Counted from the stretch's first letter, positions 8,900-17,609 are shown. The stretch is 64,000 nucleotides of DNA from Pseudomonadota bacterium (GCA_027486675.1 JAIXOQ010000005.1:186001-250000); one strand, 5' to 3'. Numbers and translations: made by a program. Notes: generated from the sequence alone by a model not told the origin.

Positions 8900-9763
8900 A
8901 TGAAGAACTCGTGTGCATGGGTTTTAGCCCTAATATTAGCAGTTGGAAGTGGATGCTCGAGCTCAGAGGTAGATGAAACCGCCTCTGTCGATGAATCTGC
9001 TCCTGAATTAGCAACCGAAGCATCAACCGATGAAGTCCCAGCCGAACTCGCTGAGACTCCGCCGGATGCACCGAGCGAAGAAGTGGCAAGCACAGAGCCT
9101 CCGGCGGAGGATTCTGCGAAACTTGCAGAAGCACCTGCAGATCAGGTGCCAACCGAGGCGCCAGCGGACTTAAGCACTCCTCCAGCAGATCAGCAAATCG
9201 CTGCGGCAGAACCAGCCCCGGACTCGATGGCTCAGCCTGATGCCTCAGCATTGGCGGGCGGAGCACCGGGCGAAGAACCCGTTGCGGATGTACTAGCTGA
9301 ATCCAGTGACGCAGCCTTCGCAGCTGTAGAAGAACCAGTGACAAGCGATGGTGGCTCCGAGAAAAAAGTTAAAGTGAAACGCGGCGATACCCTGATGAAG
9401 ATCGCATTCGAGCATTACGGGGACCTTTACCGTTGGAGAGAAATCCTTCAGACCAACCGCTCGAAAATTGCGGATGCTAATAACGTTCCTCCTGGAACCG
9501 TCTTGACCCTACGCGGCGTCGAAGGCGTGACCATTGAGCGCAACGGCAAAAAACACATGATTCAATGGGGCGATACCCTAGGCACGATCTCAAGTACTGT
9601 CTACGGCACAGCTAAACGTTGGAAAGCCTTGTGGGAAAACAACCGCCAGTTGATCAAGGATCCAAACAAGATCTACGCGGGGTTCTACCTCTACTACCTT
9701 CCACTCCAGCAATTGACTGATGCTGGGTCGGTCAGTGACGAGGCCTTCGCATCCAAGCAGTAA
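8900..9763 (+). CDS. LysM-domain lipoprotein
   Basis: 287 residues. The signal peptide ends at VGSGC-S, predicting lipidation at about residue 19. Residues about 20-150 are an acidic Ala/Pro/Glu-rich linker of low complexity. The C-terminal half carries two LysM-type modules: VKVKRGDTLMKIAFEHYGD (about 155) followed by PPGTVLTLRG, and HMIQWGDTLGTISSTVYGT (about 215) followed by KIYAGFYLYYLP. LysM binds N-acetylglucosamine in peptidoglycan, so the protein probably tethers the membrane to the wall across a flexible spacer. It is followed at 22 bp by a membrane protein gene on the same strand. Confidence 0.88.
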   Translation: MKNSCAWVLALILAVGSGCSSSEVDETASVDESAPELATEASTDEVPAELAETPPDAPSEEVASTEPPAEDSAKLAEAPADQVPTEAPADLSTPPADQQIAAAEPAPDSMAQPDASALAGGAPGEEPVADVLAESSDAAFAAVEEPVTSDGGSEKKVKVKRGDTLMKIAFEHYGDLYRWREILQTNRSKIADANNVPPGTVLTLRGVEGVTIERNGKKHMIQWGDTLGTISSTVYGTAKRWKALWENNRQLIKDPNKIYAGFYLYYLPLQQLTDAGSVSDEAFASKQ

Positions 9764-9785
9764 GTTTGATATGCTAAGGTCCTAT

Positions 9786-10331
9786 ATGAACACGGACTTA
9801 AGCAGAATGAAGCAACGCAACTTCAATCCAGACTCAGTGCCTGGAGAATATAACTTCCTAGATACCTGGATGACCTTCAATGGTCGCAGGTGGCTCGCAG
9901 GCGCGATGGCAGGAATTTTTGCAGGCCTAGCGATGGTGATCTTCGGAGCCATCATCTGTGCTTCCAAAGGTGTTGATGTCACTTTCCCCGCAAAAGTGGG
10001 GGCTTTGCCTTGGCTGGGTGCTGAATGTTTAGAGTTCGGTTCCATGAAAGCAATCGTGATTGGACTGTTATCCCACCTCAGTTTGTCGGCACTTTTAGGT
10101 GCAAGCTATGCGCACTTCACCGGTGTGAATAACCCAAAGGCACTCTTTGGGATGGGGATCACGTGGGGGATTTTTTCCTGGATCTTCATTCATAATTTGA
10201 TGGCTAGATCCATTCCGGCCTACCGCACCGCTGATCTCCCAACAGGGATCATGTTCTTCGCTTGGCTGGTCTTCGGCGTCTCTTTGATGTCGGTGGCCGT
10301 TTTCGACCGACTGCTGGCGAAAGACGCTTAA
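9786..10331 (+). CDS. Integral membrane protein, about four helices, unknown
   Basis: 181 residues. The ATG at 9786 is chosen because AAGG lies about eight bases upstream and 22 bp separate it from the LysM gene; the open frame extends back to 9720. Hydrophobic segments appear at [57 protein letters not shown] and [19 protein letters not shown]. No known family recognised. Its last 83 bp overlap the 3' end of the convergent HldE-type gene. Confidence 0.72.
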   Translation: MNTDLSRMKQRNFNPDSVPGEYNFLDTWMTFNGRRWLAGAMAGIFAGLAMVIFGAIICASKGVDVTFPAKVGALPWLGAECLEFGSMKAIVIGLLSHLSLSALLGASYAHFTGVNNPKALFGMGITWGIFSWIFIHNLMARSIPAYRTADLPTGIMFFAWLVFGVSLMSVAVFDRLLAKDA

Positions 10332-10782
10332 TCTTTGCTATAGCCCGCGTTGTGCTTTTACCCGGCACGAGCGCAATCGTTCGCACCTCGCCACCTCGAG
10401 CAATCGTCTCTTTTGCGCCAACGATCGTCTCCGTTTTATAGTCTCCGCCTTTGACCAAGACATCAGGCTTAATCGCTTCGATCAAATCAATCGGAGTATC
10501 CTGATCAAAGGAAACCACAAAAGAAATGCTTTCTAATGCCCCAAGCACGCGCATGCGGTCATCCACTGTGTTGACTGGGCGCCCAGGCCCTTTCAGTCTG
10601 CGCACGGACCGATCTGTATTCACTCCAACGATCAGAACATCACCGAGTTCTGCGGCTGCCTCAAGATAAGTCACATGTCCGTTGTGCAGAATGTCGAAAC
10701 AACCGTTAGTAAAGACGACTCGACCCATTTTTGGTCTGTGTTTGATGAGTTCAGTCAGCGTGATGACTTTTTGGTCGATCAT
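10249..10782 (-). CDS. rfaE2: D-glycero-beta-D-manno-heptose 1-phosphate adenylyltransferase
   Basis: Adds AMP to heptose 1-phosphate in the ADP-heptose route to LPS inner core; equals the C-terminal half of E. coli HldE (RfaE domain II) as a stand-alone enzyme. Residues 25-36 are [12 protein letters not shown] (the nucleotidyltransferase HxGH site), and [13 protein letters not shown] and [10 protein letters not shown] follow as expected. After the conserved end there are about 25 extra residues, very basic ([17 protein letters not shown]), encoded in the overlap with the convergent membrane protein gene. The start at 10782 overlaps the upstream RDD-like gene stop in ATGA. Confidence 0.9.
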   Translation of the reverse strand: MIDQKVITLTELIKHRPKMGRVVFTNGCFDILHNGHVTYLEAAAELGDVLIVGVNTDRSVRRLKGPGRPVNTVDDRMRVLGALESISFVVSFDQDTPIDLIEAIKPDVLVKGGDYKTETIVGAKETIARGGEVRTIALVPGKSTTRAIAKIKRLSPAVGRKRPPTSKRRRRPAKRRT

Positions 10783-11327
10783 GAAAAGAAAGCCTGTCCC
10801 GCCGAACGTCCAAATACTGTTTGAGGCAGACGGATCCAAATCCACTGGGAAACGCAGTAAGCCGTAAGCAAAATGCCCGGCTGTGCGCGTACGATCTCAA
10901 TGAGGAGATCCGATTCGAAGCCAATGCGCATGACCCACACGACCAGCAGCCATGCGATTGCGTGAATCGAAGCGTCAAAGAGAAAAGAAAACACTTTTTC
11001 CCGAGTGGTCAATGGAACAGAACTGACTACCGGAGATGGAATAGTAGAAGACTGGGTTCCGCCCATCACCTCTACTTCATTTTTTGGCGAAATTTTTTGA
11101 GAGGTGGCTCTAGGGGTTGCCGCGTAAATAGGGCGCCCTGCCGCAACTGCTCCGGCTGGAGGGGCAGACGTCCGCACTGATTGTGCTGCTGGCTGAGGAG
11201 CGACTTTTTTCGGTGTAGCTACAGCTTTTGACTGAGGTGCATAAGGCAGCCCGTCTGAAAATGGATGGAATCCGACGCCCGAATGAAGCGGCTTAAACTG
11301 AATCTTTTTTTCGCCTTTATTGTCCAT
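10779..11327 (-). CDS. Membrane protein resembling a truncated RDD domain
   Basis: 182 residues. The first 105 are a low-complexity Ala/Pro/Ser/Lys-rich cytoplasmic-type region; then two hydrophobic helices ([19 protein letters not shown] and [14 protein letters not shown]). The pattern R-xxx-F-xx-D near the first helix and the ending [11 protein letters not shown] resemble the RDD family, where this GxxxGK-like loop normally leads into a further strand and helix. Here the frame stops at that point, in an ATGA overlap with the heptose adenylyltransferase gene. It may be a naturally short form or a decayed one. Role unknown. Confidence 0.65.
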   Translation of the reverse strand: MDNKGEKKIQFKPLHSGVGFHPFSDGLPYAPQSKAVATPKKVAPQPAAQSVRTSAPPAGAVAAGRPIYAATPRATSQKISPKNEVEVMGGTQSSTIPSPVVSSVPLTTREKVFSFLFDASIHAIAWLLVVWVMRIGFESDLLIEIVRAQPGILLTAYCVSQWIWIRLPQTVFGRSAGQAFFS

Positions 11328-11332
11328 GATTC

Positions 11333-12118
11333 TTAAGCTCCTAATTGCATACTTTGAAGTGTGCCCATCGCGATGACTGCGGCTGTTTCCGCACGGAGAA
11401 CCAGTGGGCCAAGGTGCACTCTCTTTATCTCGCCTGGAAGGGTTCGGGTCAAATCCGAAAGAATGAGTCTCTCAGGGGCAGACAGTCCCCCTTCTGGGCC
11501 GATCCAGAGATCCAAGGTAGGAGGATTCCCTACTGCTGAGGCAGCGCGTATGAGGGGATAGGAAGCATTGGTCGCTCGATCCATTTCATCACACCACAAA
11601 ACCGGCCGCGGCGCGGTTTTGATCTGGAAAATCCATTCTTCAAAAGAGATTGGCAGAGCTACCGGCATTCGCACTGTCCGACCACATTGTTTGAGCGCTT
11701 GGTCCGCAATTTTCTGCCATCTGGTCTGAAAAAAATCTGCGCCTTTTTTTTGGGTTTGCACGACGCAATGGTCAGACAAAACGGGCTGCACCCTCTGAGC
11801 ACCAAGCTCGGTCGCTTTTTCAATCACCCACTCCATGGCATCCCCTTTAATAACTCCGAGGACAAGTTGGATCGGTGTGAGTGCATGCGTTTGTTGCTCC
11901 ACCTGCTGAAGTCGAACAAAAAGGCGTTTCCCGTCTCGCTCTAAAAGTCCCCGCCCCACCAGACCATCCCCATTAAAAATGTGAATCTCCTCCCCGGGTT
12001 CTGTCCGCATCACTTTCACCAAATGATCCATCTCTTCGCTTGGAATTTCGGCGATTTGTCCAATCTTCATTTCACCTGTTGCAAGTACTCTTCGAAGCGC
12101 CATGTCTTTATGTATCAT
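11333..12118 (-). CDS. rsmE: 16S rRNA m3U1498 methyltransferase RsmE
   Basis: Methylates U1498 of 16S rRNA in the decoding region. The 261 residues show the SPOUT fold signatures LWIGPEGGLSAPE (SAM-binding trefoil knot) and LGPLVLRAETAAV at the C-terminus, and the N-terminal PUA-like part with HLVKVMRTEPGEEIHIFNGDG. ATG 12118 has AGAGGTG about nine bases upstream; an earlier GTG at 12130 lacks spacing and a later ATG at 12103 is also conceivable. It ends 5 bp before the RDD-like gene starts, so rsmE, that gene and the heptose adenylyltransferase gene are likely one operon. The start overlaps the divergent transglycosylase gene. Confidence 0.93.
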   Translation of the reverse strand: MIHKDMALRRVLATGEMKIGQIAEIPSEEMDHLVKVMRTEPGEEIHIFNGDGLVGRGLLERDGKRLFVRLQQVEQQTHALTPIQLVLGVIKGDAMEWVIEKATELGAQRVQPVLSDHCVVQTQKKGADFFQTRWQKIADQALKQCGRTVRMPVALPISFEEWIFQIKTAPRPVLWCDEMDRATNASYPLIRAASAVGNPPTLDLWIGPEGGLSAPERLILSDLTRTLPGEIKRVHLGPLVLRAETAAVIAMGTLQSMQLGA

Positions 12119-13132
12119 CGAGGAGTGCACCTCTTGTGGTTAAGCTTTTTCTGCATTCAATTGCATTTTGCCCAATCTGTGACTATCCCTCGTTTTCCAG
12201 ACGATCTCATCAACCCTACAGCCCAAGCGCAGGTGGCATTTTGGAAGCGTGTTTTTGGCGAGTGGGACAGCCACGACGCGATTCTGCATGACTGCCGTGA
12301 TCTTCAGATCATTTATGAAATCCGGAAGGATCCTGCGGACCTGAATGCTTGGCTGACTGGCTGGAGACGCTCCTTAAAGAAACAAGGAAAGCCTGAAGCT
12401 TCAGCCTGCCTCCGCATTCAAAGAGGCCAGAAAGACCGACTTCAATCGGGTTTCGAGCTCTCAAAACGCTACATGGTTCGAATCGAAGAAATTCTCCAAG
12501 AAGAAGGAGTGCCCAAAGAACTCAGTCGCCTGATCTTCATGGAGAGCGGTTTCATGAGGTCCGCAAGAAGCCGTGTCGGAGCACTGGGCATTTGGCAGAT
12601 CATGCCGAATTCGGCAAAAGAAAAACTACGGATCACAAACACGATAGACGAACGCAGAGATCCGCTCAAATCGACTCGGGCCGCAGGCTCTTTGCTCAAG
12701 ACGGCGCACGACACCCTCGGGTCCTGGCCGCTTGCAGTGATGGCCTACCACCACGGTATTGGGCTTGTGAAGAAAGCCATCAAACAAGTAGAAAGCACTG
12801 ACCCTGTTCGGATCATCTCTGAGTTTAAGGACCCAAACTTTGGATTTGCCTCACGGAACTACCTCTACGAGTTCTTAGCCCTCAAAGACACAAATATCAC
12901 CTTGGACGAAGGTCTACCTGAGTTTATCGTCGTCAGTTTTCCGCGACGCATCTCCTTGAGACAGATCTTGCGTGACTTTCCGACGAACGAGATGGATCTT
13001 CGCGCTTTGAATCCACACTTCTTAGAACCTCTTTGGCAGAATCGTGAACAAATTCCTGCGTCTTACCCCATCAGAATGAGTGGAATCTCACTTGAGAAAT
13101 TCAAAGAACTTTCCAAGAGACACTCCTTTTAG
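12110..13132 (+). CDS. Lytic transglycosylase, SLT family (MltD-like)
   Basis: Cleaves the glycan strands of peptidoglycan non-hydrolytically. From ATG 12110 (340 residues) the N-terminus is a signal peptide (LLWLSFFCIQLHFAQS). The catalytic core has FMESGF with the catalytic glutamate at about 145, followed by VGALGIWQIMP, AAGSLL and AVMAYHHG, the order seen in SLT/MltD enzymes. A long in-frame extension back to 11981 is an artefact of the opposite rsmE gene. No C-terminal LysM is visible, unlike MltD. Starts of this gene and rsmE overlap by 9 bp, so both promoters lie in the coding regions. Confidence 0.9.
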   Translation: MYHRGVHLLWLSFFCIQLHFAQSVTIPRFPDDLINPTAQAQVAFWKRVFGEWDSHDAILHDCRDLQIIYEIRKDPADLNAWLTGWRRSLKKQGKPEASACLRIQRGQKDRLQSGFELSKRYMVRIEEILQEEGVPKELSRLIFMESGFMRSARSRVGALGIWQIMPNSAKEKLRITNTIDERRDPLKSTRAAGSLLKTAHDTLGSWPLAVMAYHHGIGLVKKAIKQVESTDPVRIISEFKDPNFGFASRNYLYEFLALKDTNITLDEGLPEFIVVSFPRRISLRQILRDFPTNEMDLRALNPHFLEPLWQNREQIPASYPIRMSGISLEKFKELSKRHSF

Positions 13133-13150
13133 GTAAATTCGGAAATACAC

Positions 13151-13768
13151 ATGTTTGTGATTGGCATTGCCGGCGGCTCCGGCTCCGGTAAAACGACATT
13201 CACCCAAAAGGTTCTGTCACTTGTTCCAGACCCTCGGGTTACAATTCTTTCCCAGGATTCTTACTACCTCCCCCGCCAACCCGATCGACTGAAAGTGCAC
13301 GATGAAGCGAACTTCGATCATCCGGATGCATTAGACTGGGTCTTGCTTCGCTCGCACTTAGAGCAGCTCAAAAAGGGAAAAAAGGTTGAAGTTCCCATCT
13401 ACGACTACAAAGTCTCCCGGCGAAAATCAAAGACCCTGACACAGGGACCCTGCTCCGTTTTGATCGTTGAAGGAATCTTTGGACTTTGGAACGAAGAGAT
13501 CCGCAGTTTGATGGATCTCAAGGTTTATCTTCACGTCGAATCAGACATACGGTTTATTCGCCGCCTTTTTCGCGACCTCCAAGACCGAGGCCGTACTTTA
13601 GAAGACATCATTCGTCAGTATTACGAAACAGTCCGACCTATGCATCAGCTTTACCTTGAACCCACCCGCCAATATGCGGATGTAATCGTGGGTGAGGAAA
13701 CAGACATCGCTGCACAGCTTTTAGCAGCGCGTGTGAAACAAGCACTTCAGGAAGAGGGCACAGAGTGA
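13151..13768 (+). CDS. udk: Uridine kinase
   Basis: Phosphorylates uridine (and cytidine) in pyrimidine salvage. 205 residues with the P-loop GIAGGSGSGKTT at the very start, DSYY and NFDHPDALD (substrate-binding), and VPIYDYKVSRRKS typical of Udk/PRK proteins. The VEGIF Walker-B-like strand and RRLFRDLQDRGRT lid are present. The stop overlaps the RNase J start in GTGA, so the two genes are coupled, and it follows the transglycosylase by 18 bp. Confidence 0.93.
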   Translation: MFVIGIAGGSGSGKTTFTQKVLSLVPDPRVTILSQDSYYLPRQPDRLKVHDEANFDHPDALDWVLLRSHLEQLKKGKKVEVPIYDYKVSRRKSKTLTQGPCSVLIVEGIFGLWNEEIRSLMDLKVYLHVESDIRFIRRLFRDLQDRGRTLEDIIRQYYETVRPMHQLYLEPTRQYADVIVGEETDIAAQLLAARVKQALQEEGTE

Positions 13769-15444
13769 ATGCACTTTTAGAGGGTGAACTTAGAGTACTT
13801 CCAATCGGGGGCCTCGGTGAAATCGGCATGAACTGCATGCTGATGGAAACCAAATCTGCTGCAATCATCATCGACTGCGGACTCCTTTTTTCAGAATTAG
13901 AACATTTTGGAGTCGAGTTCTTGATTCCAAACTTTGAAGTGTTGGACCGAGTTAAGGACAAACTGAAAGCGATCATTCTCACTCACGGGCATGAGGATCA
14001 CATTGGTGCTCTTACTTTTGCGATTCAATATGGGATCAATGCTCCGATTTATGCATCGCCATTCACGAGTCTCATGGTGCGCGAGCGCCTCAAGGAACGC
14101 GGCTTTCTAGATCGCGTTGACCTCTGCACTTTTCAGCTGGGTGACACAATAGAACTCCCAGACTTTAAGATAAAAACCGTCAGCGTGAATCATTCCATCG
14201 TGGATGCATGTGCTCTGATTATTGAAACGCCCGCAGGGCGCGTGATTCATACTGGAGATTTCAAGGTAGATCCATCACCTCTTTTTGGAGACGTATTCGC
14301 TTGGAACGAGTTTCAAAAAGCAGGTGACCTTGGGGTCAATCTATTGCTGTCTGATTCTACGAATGTGGAGCGCCACGAACATTCCCTTCCTGAATCCATG
14401 ATCGCTCAGCGTTTTGATGAAATTTTTGAGCGCTCCACCGGCATGATTTTAGTGACGATGTTCTCTTCTAATGTGGGCCGCATGGGTACCATTTTAGAAA
14501 AAGCCCACAAATTAGGGAAAAAAGTCGCCCTGGCTGGCCGAAGCGTGGAGCAAAATCTGAAGCTTGCAATCGAGCGCGGGTGCGTGAGTGTGCCTTCAGG
14601 GCTGATCATCCCCATGTCTGAGGCCTCCAAAGTACAGCGCAATAAACTCTTAGTGATTTCCTCCGGCTGCCAAGGGGAGCCACGTGCGGCTTTAAATCGA
14701 ATTGCGCATGAGGAACATCCACACCTTGAGCTTGGGCCGGACGATACTGTTCTCTTTAGCTCGAAGTTTATACCTGGGAATGAAGTTGCCATTAGCAAAC
14801 TTGTAGATGAACTCTTCCGCCGAGGTGCAAACGTATTGTACGAAGCAATGCATGAGATTCACACCTCAGGGCATGCCACTCGGCCAGAACTCAAGAAAGT
14901 AATAGAAACAGTACGGCCGAAGCATTTTATTCCTATTCACGGTGAATACCGAATGCTGGTGTTACATGCTGAACTTGCAGTGGAAACCGGCGTCCCTGGC
15001 GACTGTGTGCACGTCGTTGAAAACGGCATGTCGATGAAGCTATCCCCCGATTCGCTTCGTTACGAAGAGCAAATCGACGATCTCCGCATCTTAGTCGATG
15101 GCCGCGAAGGAATGGAAGTCAGCCGCGCCATGCTTAAGGAACGAAGAAAGCTTGCGGAAACAGGGGCAGTGTTTGTACTCGTCGCGCGCGAAAGAGACCA
15201 AGGGCGCATCTTAACTAAGCCAAGCGTCGTACTCCGGGGTGTGATTGCAGAAAGTTTTGAACCCTGGATCAGCGAACAGGCCGTGAAAGCAGCCCAAAAT
15301 GTTGTGCGCCAGTACCATCACGATTTGAAGCTCGGTGTATACAATCGTGATCTATCTGAAGATCTTCGTCTTGAAGTGCGCCGAGTGTTTGACCGCAATT
15401 ACGGCAAGAAGCCTGTCGTTGTACCGTTGATTGTGGATGTGTAG
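13765..15444 (+). CDS. rnj: Ribonuclease J
   Basis: Metallo-beta-lactamase/beta-CASP RNase with 5'-3' exo- and endonuclease activity in RNA decay and processing. 559 residues from a GTG start. Metal-site motif THGHEDHIG at 73-81, HTGDFKVDP, and SDSTNVE and the beta-CASP region with SGCQGEPRAAL and HEIHTSGHA are all present, so the enzyme looks active. The gene is translationally coupled to udk. RNase J is typical of Firmicutes and also known in several proteobacterial-like lineages; it fits a deep-branching group rather than gamma-proteobacteria. Confidence 0.95.
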   Translation: MNALLEGELRVLPIGGLGEIGMNCMLMETKSAAIIIDCGLLFSELEHFGVEFLIPNFEVLDRVKDKLKAIILTHGHEDHIGALTFAIQYGINAPIYASPFTSLMVRERLKERGFLDRVDLCTFQLGDTIELPDFKIKTVSVNHSIVDACALIIETPAGRVIHTGDFKVDPSPLFGDVFAWNEFQKAGDLGVNLLLSDSTNVERHEHSLPESMIAQRFDEIFERSTGMILVTMFSSNVGRMGTILEKAHKLGKKVALAGRSVEQNLKLAIERGCVSVPSGLIIPMSEASKVQRNKLLVISSGCQGEPRAALNRIAHEEHPHLELGPDDTVLFSSKFIPGNEVAISKLVDELFRRGANVLYEAMHEIHTSGHATRPELKKVIETVRPKHFIPIHGEYRMLVLHAELAVETGVPGDCVHVVENGMSMKLSPDSLRYEEQIDDLRILVDGREGMEVSRAMLKERRKLAETGAVFVLVARERDQGRILTKPSVVLRGVIAESFEPWISEQAVKAAQNVVRQYHHDLKLGVYNRDLSEDLRLEVRRVFDRNYGKKPVVVPLIVDV

Positions 15445-15455
15445 TCGCTTGCAAT

Positions 15456-15472
15456 GGGAATGGAGCATTCCC
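15456..15472. terminator. Short hairpin between convergent genes
   Basis: GGGAATG-GAG-CATTCCC is a perfect seven-base-pair stem between the RNase J stop and the stop of the opposite gene. It has no T-run on either side, so a bidirectional terminator is only a plausible reading. Confidence 0.4.
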
Positions 15473-15801
15473 TACTTCTTTCGGGTCGACTTAACTGTGA
15501 TCAGCCAAAAGATTAAGAAAGCTGGCGTGCCAAAAACAAAAAAGAGAATGGGCCAATACCAAAACTTTCTGCCGTGCAAACGACAATCCAAATAGACCCA
15601 ATAAGAAATCAGCGAAAAAATCGCAAACAAATCGATACATGCATACTGATAGATCGGGTCTGAGAGAATCTTGCTGAAGGCTTCAGAAATCCAATGATTC
15701 CCATGCAAAGAGATCGCTCGAAGAATACACATCGGTCCCAGGAGTGAAAAGAGGCCGACTACGATCAGGGCTGTTTTCCTGGGAATGCGGAGATCCTGCA
15801 T
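15472..15801 (-). CDS. Small integral membrane protein, unknown (DUF2834-like?)
   Basis: 109 residues with three hydrophobic segments: TALIVVGLFSLLGPMCILRA, ACIDLFAIFSLISYWVYLDC and WYWPILFFVFGTPAFLIFWL. The arrangement of a helix-D-x-F segment, a short basic loop with GRKFW and a final P-containing helix is reminiscent of DUF2834 proteins, but I am not sure. It lies 3 bp after the mazF-like gene on the same strand and may be co-transcribed with the toxin-antitoxin genes. Confidence 0.6.
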   Translation of the reverse strand: MQDLRIPRKTALIVVGLFSLLGPMCILRAISLHGNHWISEAFSKILSDPIYQYACIDLFAIFSLISYWVYLDCRLHGRKFWYWPILFFVFGTPAFLIFWLITVKSTRKK

Positions 15802-15804
15802 TTT

Positions 15805-16158
15805 TCATAGACCCAAGATCATTCGCACTCGATCAGCAACGAGCGCCATGTGGTTAGAGGATATCGATCCTGTTTTCTTGACCAGCTTCTGTACCGACAT
15901 CGACCGAATGTCTTCACACTTGATGAAGCTTTGGACCTTGAGCCCACCATCGGGTGGGTTCAATTCCACATGAGTGGGCCATCCACGTTTCGTCGACGTG
16001 ATTGGGGCAGCAAAAACAAGATCGAGCGGTCCGTGGTTAAAGGGGTCTACGGATACAATCAGACACGGCCGAACACCCGCCTGCTCCCGACCTCGAGTTG
16101 GATTAAAATCAGCGAGCCAAACCTCGCCGCGCGATGCGCCATGAGTTTTCGAAGTCAT
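15805..16158 (-). CDS. MazF/PemK-type mRNA interferase toxin
   Basis: 117 residues. The opening SRGEVWLADFNPTRGREQAGVRPCLIVS matches the PemK/MazF beta-barrel start, with GxEQxGxRPxLI forming the catalytic Arg loop. TSTKRGWPTHVEL and IKCEDIRSMSVQKL follow, also typical. MazF toxins cut mRNA at short sequences. Coupled to the upstream antitoxin by an ATGA overlap, the usual toxin-antitoxin arrangement. The toxin looks intact. Confidence 0.92.
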   Translation of the reverse strand: MTSKTHGASRGEVWLADFNPTRGREQAGVRPCLIVSVDPFNHGPLDLVFAAPITSTKRGWPTHVELNPPDGGLKVQSFIKCEDIRSMSVQKLVKKTGSISSNHMALVADRVRMILGL

Positions 16159-16415
16159 TCCAGATCTCCTGATTCGCCTTCTGAATCGTCGGTGAGGGTC
16201 CCTTCAAAAATCGCTCGCTCTGCAAGTTCTGCCTCCCACCTCAGTGGGTCGCCCTTCACTGCGAGAACACTACGATTGAGTTCTTCAAAGAATTTTTCAC
16301 GCCGGTAAAGCTCGACTGCTTCATCAAGAACTAGTTGCATAGGTTTGCCCGTTTTCTCTGAGATGAGCTTCAGGGTCATGTGGGTCGGCTTACTGATTTT
16401 TGCGGTAATTGCCAT
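16155..16415 (-). CDS. Antitoxin partner of MazF-type toxin
   Basis: 86 residues from ATG 16415, with AGG about seven bases upstream; a longer frame runs back to 16475. The N-terminal half (MAITAKISKPTHMTLKLISEKTGKPMQLVLDEAVELY) resembles a ribbon-helix-helix DNA-binding fold, and the C-terminal part is acidic and extended, as expected for a segment that wraps the toxin. It should bind and neutralise the toxin and repress the operon. Identity comes mainly from position and shape. Confidence 0.8.
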   Translation of the reverse strand: MAITAKISKPTHMTLKLISEKTGKPMQLVLDEAVELYRREKFFEELNRSVLAVKGDPLRWEAELAERAIFEGTLTDDSEGESGDLE

Positions 16416-16431
16416 AGAAGACCTAGGAAAC

Positions 16432-16451
16432 AGTGTATCATCCGGTATACT
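16432..16451. promoter_or_regulatory. Imperfect inverted repeat, possible antitoxin operator
   Basis: AGTGTA and TATACT arms (one mismatch) flank eight bases, located 17-36 bp upstream of the antitoxin start. Ribbon-helix-helix antitoxins commonly bind such sites over their own promoter. Confidence 0.35.
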
Positions 16452-16579
16452 GATTCGTACATACATCGGCCTCAAATCCTCTATAACCCGTTTAGAGGAT
16501 GTTGCTTTCGATTGGTCCGCACTTCTTCTACCAGAATCCCTCTTTACTTAACCATTTTTGTCATGTATTATCCGACCCC

Positions 16580-17605
16580 ATGCACGGAATCCACCTCTTT
16601 AACCCCCGATCCTTTAGCCCAATTTTATGTGCCTTCCTGCTCGTGCTGATTTCGGCGTGCTCCTCAGGCAAGAGTGTAAAGACCACCGACGTTCAACAGA
16701 CTAAAACCGACGGGCAAAATCAAACAGACGCTGCGGCCGCAAAGAAGGATCAAGAACGTATTGCGGGATTAAATCAAGAAGTGAAAGACCTGACCCAAAA
16801 GCTGAAAGACGCCACCGATGCCAACGCGGACCTCGACGATGCTTTCACACATGGGATACGCGCTGAACTACCAGTGCTGACCGACAACGATTTAAAGGAT
16901 GATAAGGAGGACGGGCTTCCGTTTTTTGGGTTTTACCCGATAAACGAGACGGAGAAACAGTCTACCAAGAGTGTGCAAATTAAAGAGAGCAACCTGCGGA
17001 ACGAATCCGTCGTACTCACAATGAATAGTGTGGGCATTGTCGAGGACAATTTAGAAAGCGCTTTAGAATATGTTTTCGGTCTTTTCGGGGAGATCTCTGA
17101 TAAATCAAAGCTCATGCTGGGCTTTAGAAGAGTAGGAACAAAACTCGCTGGCCATACGATCGATTATACATTTCCAGAGAAGATTCAATTCCTAGCTATA
17201 GATCCACAAAAAAAGAAACGCACATCAGTATTCGCTGGTGCAGTGACTGGAAAAATGGTGTTTCATCCAGAAGTTGCTGATGAACCCTCATATGTGACCG
17301 TCACGGCAAAAATATTAACCCCTGAAACAGCCTCGGGCCCCGCTCTCGCTGCAGTGGAGACTCAAGCTAAACAAGCCCCTTCTGGGTCCGTCGTTGAACT
17401 CATTGATGATGCTCAAATCAACAACAATTCAGGAATTTACATAGGTGACGAAGTTGATGCTCTGGTTGTTCTGAAGCTAAACGGATACAAACTCATTGGT
17501 ACATACACTCTTGATGAGGGCTTGGAAGGATTCGAAAAGCGCACCGACAAGTTTGAAGTCGTCGAAGACATTGAACTGCTCAAATCTCAAATGAGAGAAA
17601 AATAA
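16580..17605 (+). CDS. Secreted lipoprotein with N-terminal coiled coil, unknown
   Basis: 341 residues from ATG 16580; an open frame runs back to 16499, but the signal peptide (ILCAFLLVLISAC-S) fixes this start. The mature protein opens with a Gln/Lys/Asp-rich stretch with heptad-like spacing (ERIAGLNQEVKDLTQKLKDA), then a mixed alpha-beta domain of about 230 residues. No family recognised. Four bases separate it from the next small secreted protein, so the two likely form one transcript. Confidence 0.75.
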   Translation: MHGIHLFNPRSFSPILCAFLLVLISACSSGKSVKTTDVQQTKTDGQNQTDAAAAKKDQERIAGLNQEVKDLTQKLKDATDANADLDDAFTHGIRAELPVLTDNDLKDDKEDGLPFFGFYPINETEKQSTKSVQIKESNLRNESVVLTMNSVGIVEDNLESALEYVFGLFGEISDKSKLMLGFRRVGTKLAGHTIDYTFPEKIQFLAIDPQKKKRTSVFAGAVTGKMVFHPEVADEPSYVTVTAKILTPETASGPALAAVETQAKQAPSGSVVELIDDAQINNNSGIYIGDEVDALVVLKLNGYKLIGTYTLDEGLEGFEKRTDKFEVVEDIELLKSQMREK

Positions 17606-17609
17606 CCCC

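Noticed and set aside
9019-9300. Repeated short motifs that might look like a repeat array or CRISPR
   Set aside because: They are the low-complexity codons of the LysM protein linker; spacing is irregular and no spacers are present.
8898-9344. A 148-codon minus-strand frame beneath the LysM gene
   Set aside because: Arises from the Ala/Pro/Glu-rich linker read backwards; Leu/Arg/Pro bias and no start signal.
15456-15472. The hairpin as a strong intrinsic terminator
   Set aside because: No T-run on either strand; kept only as a weak candidate.
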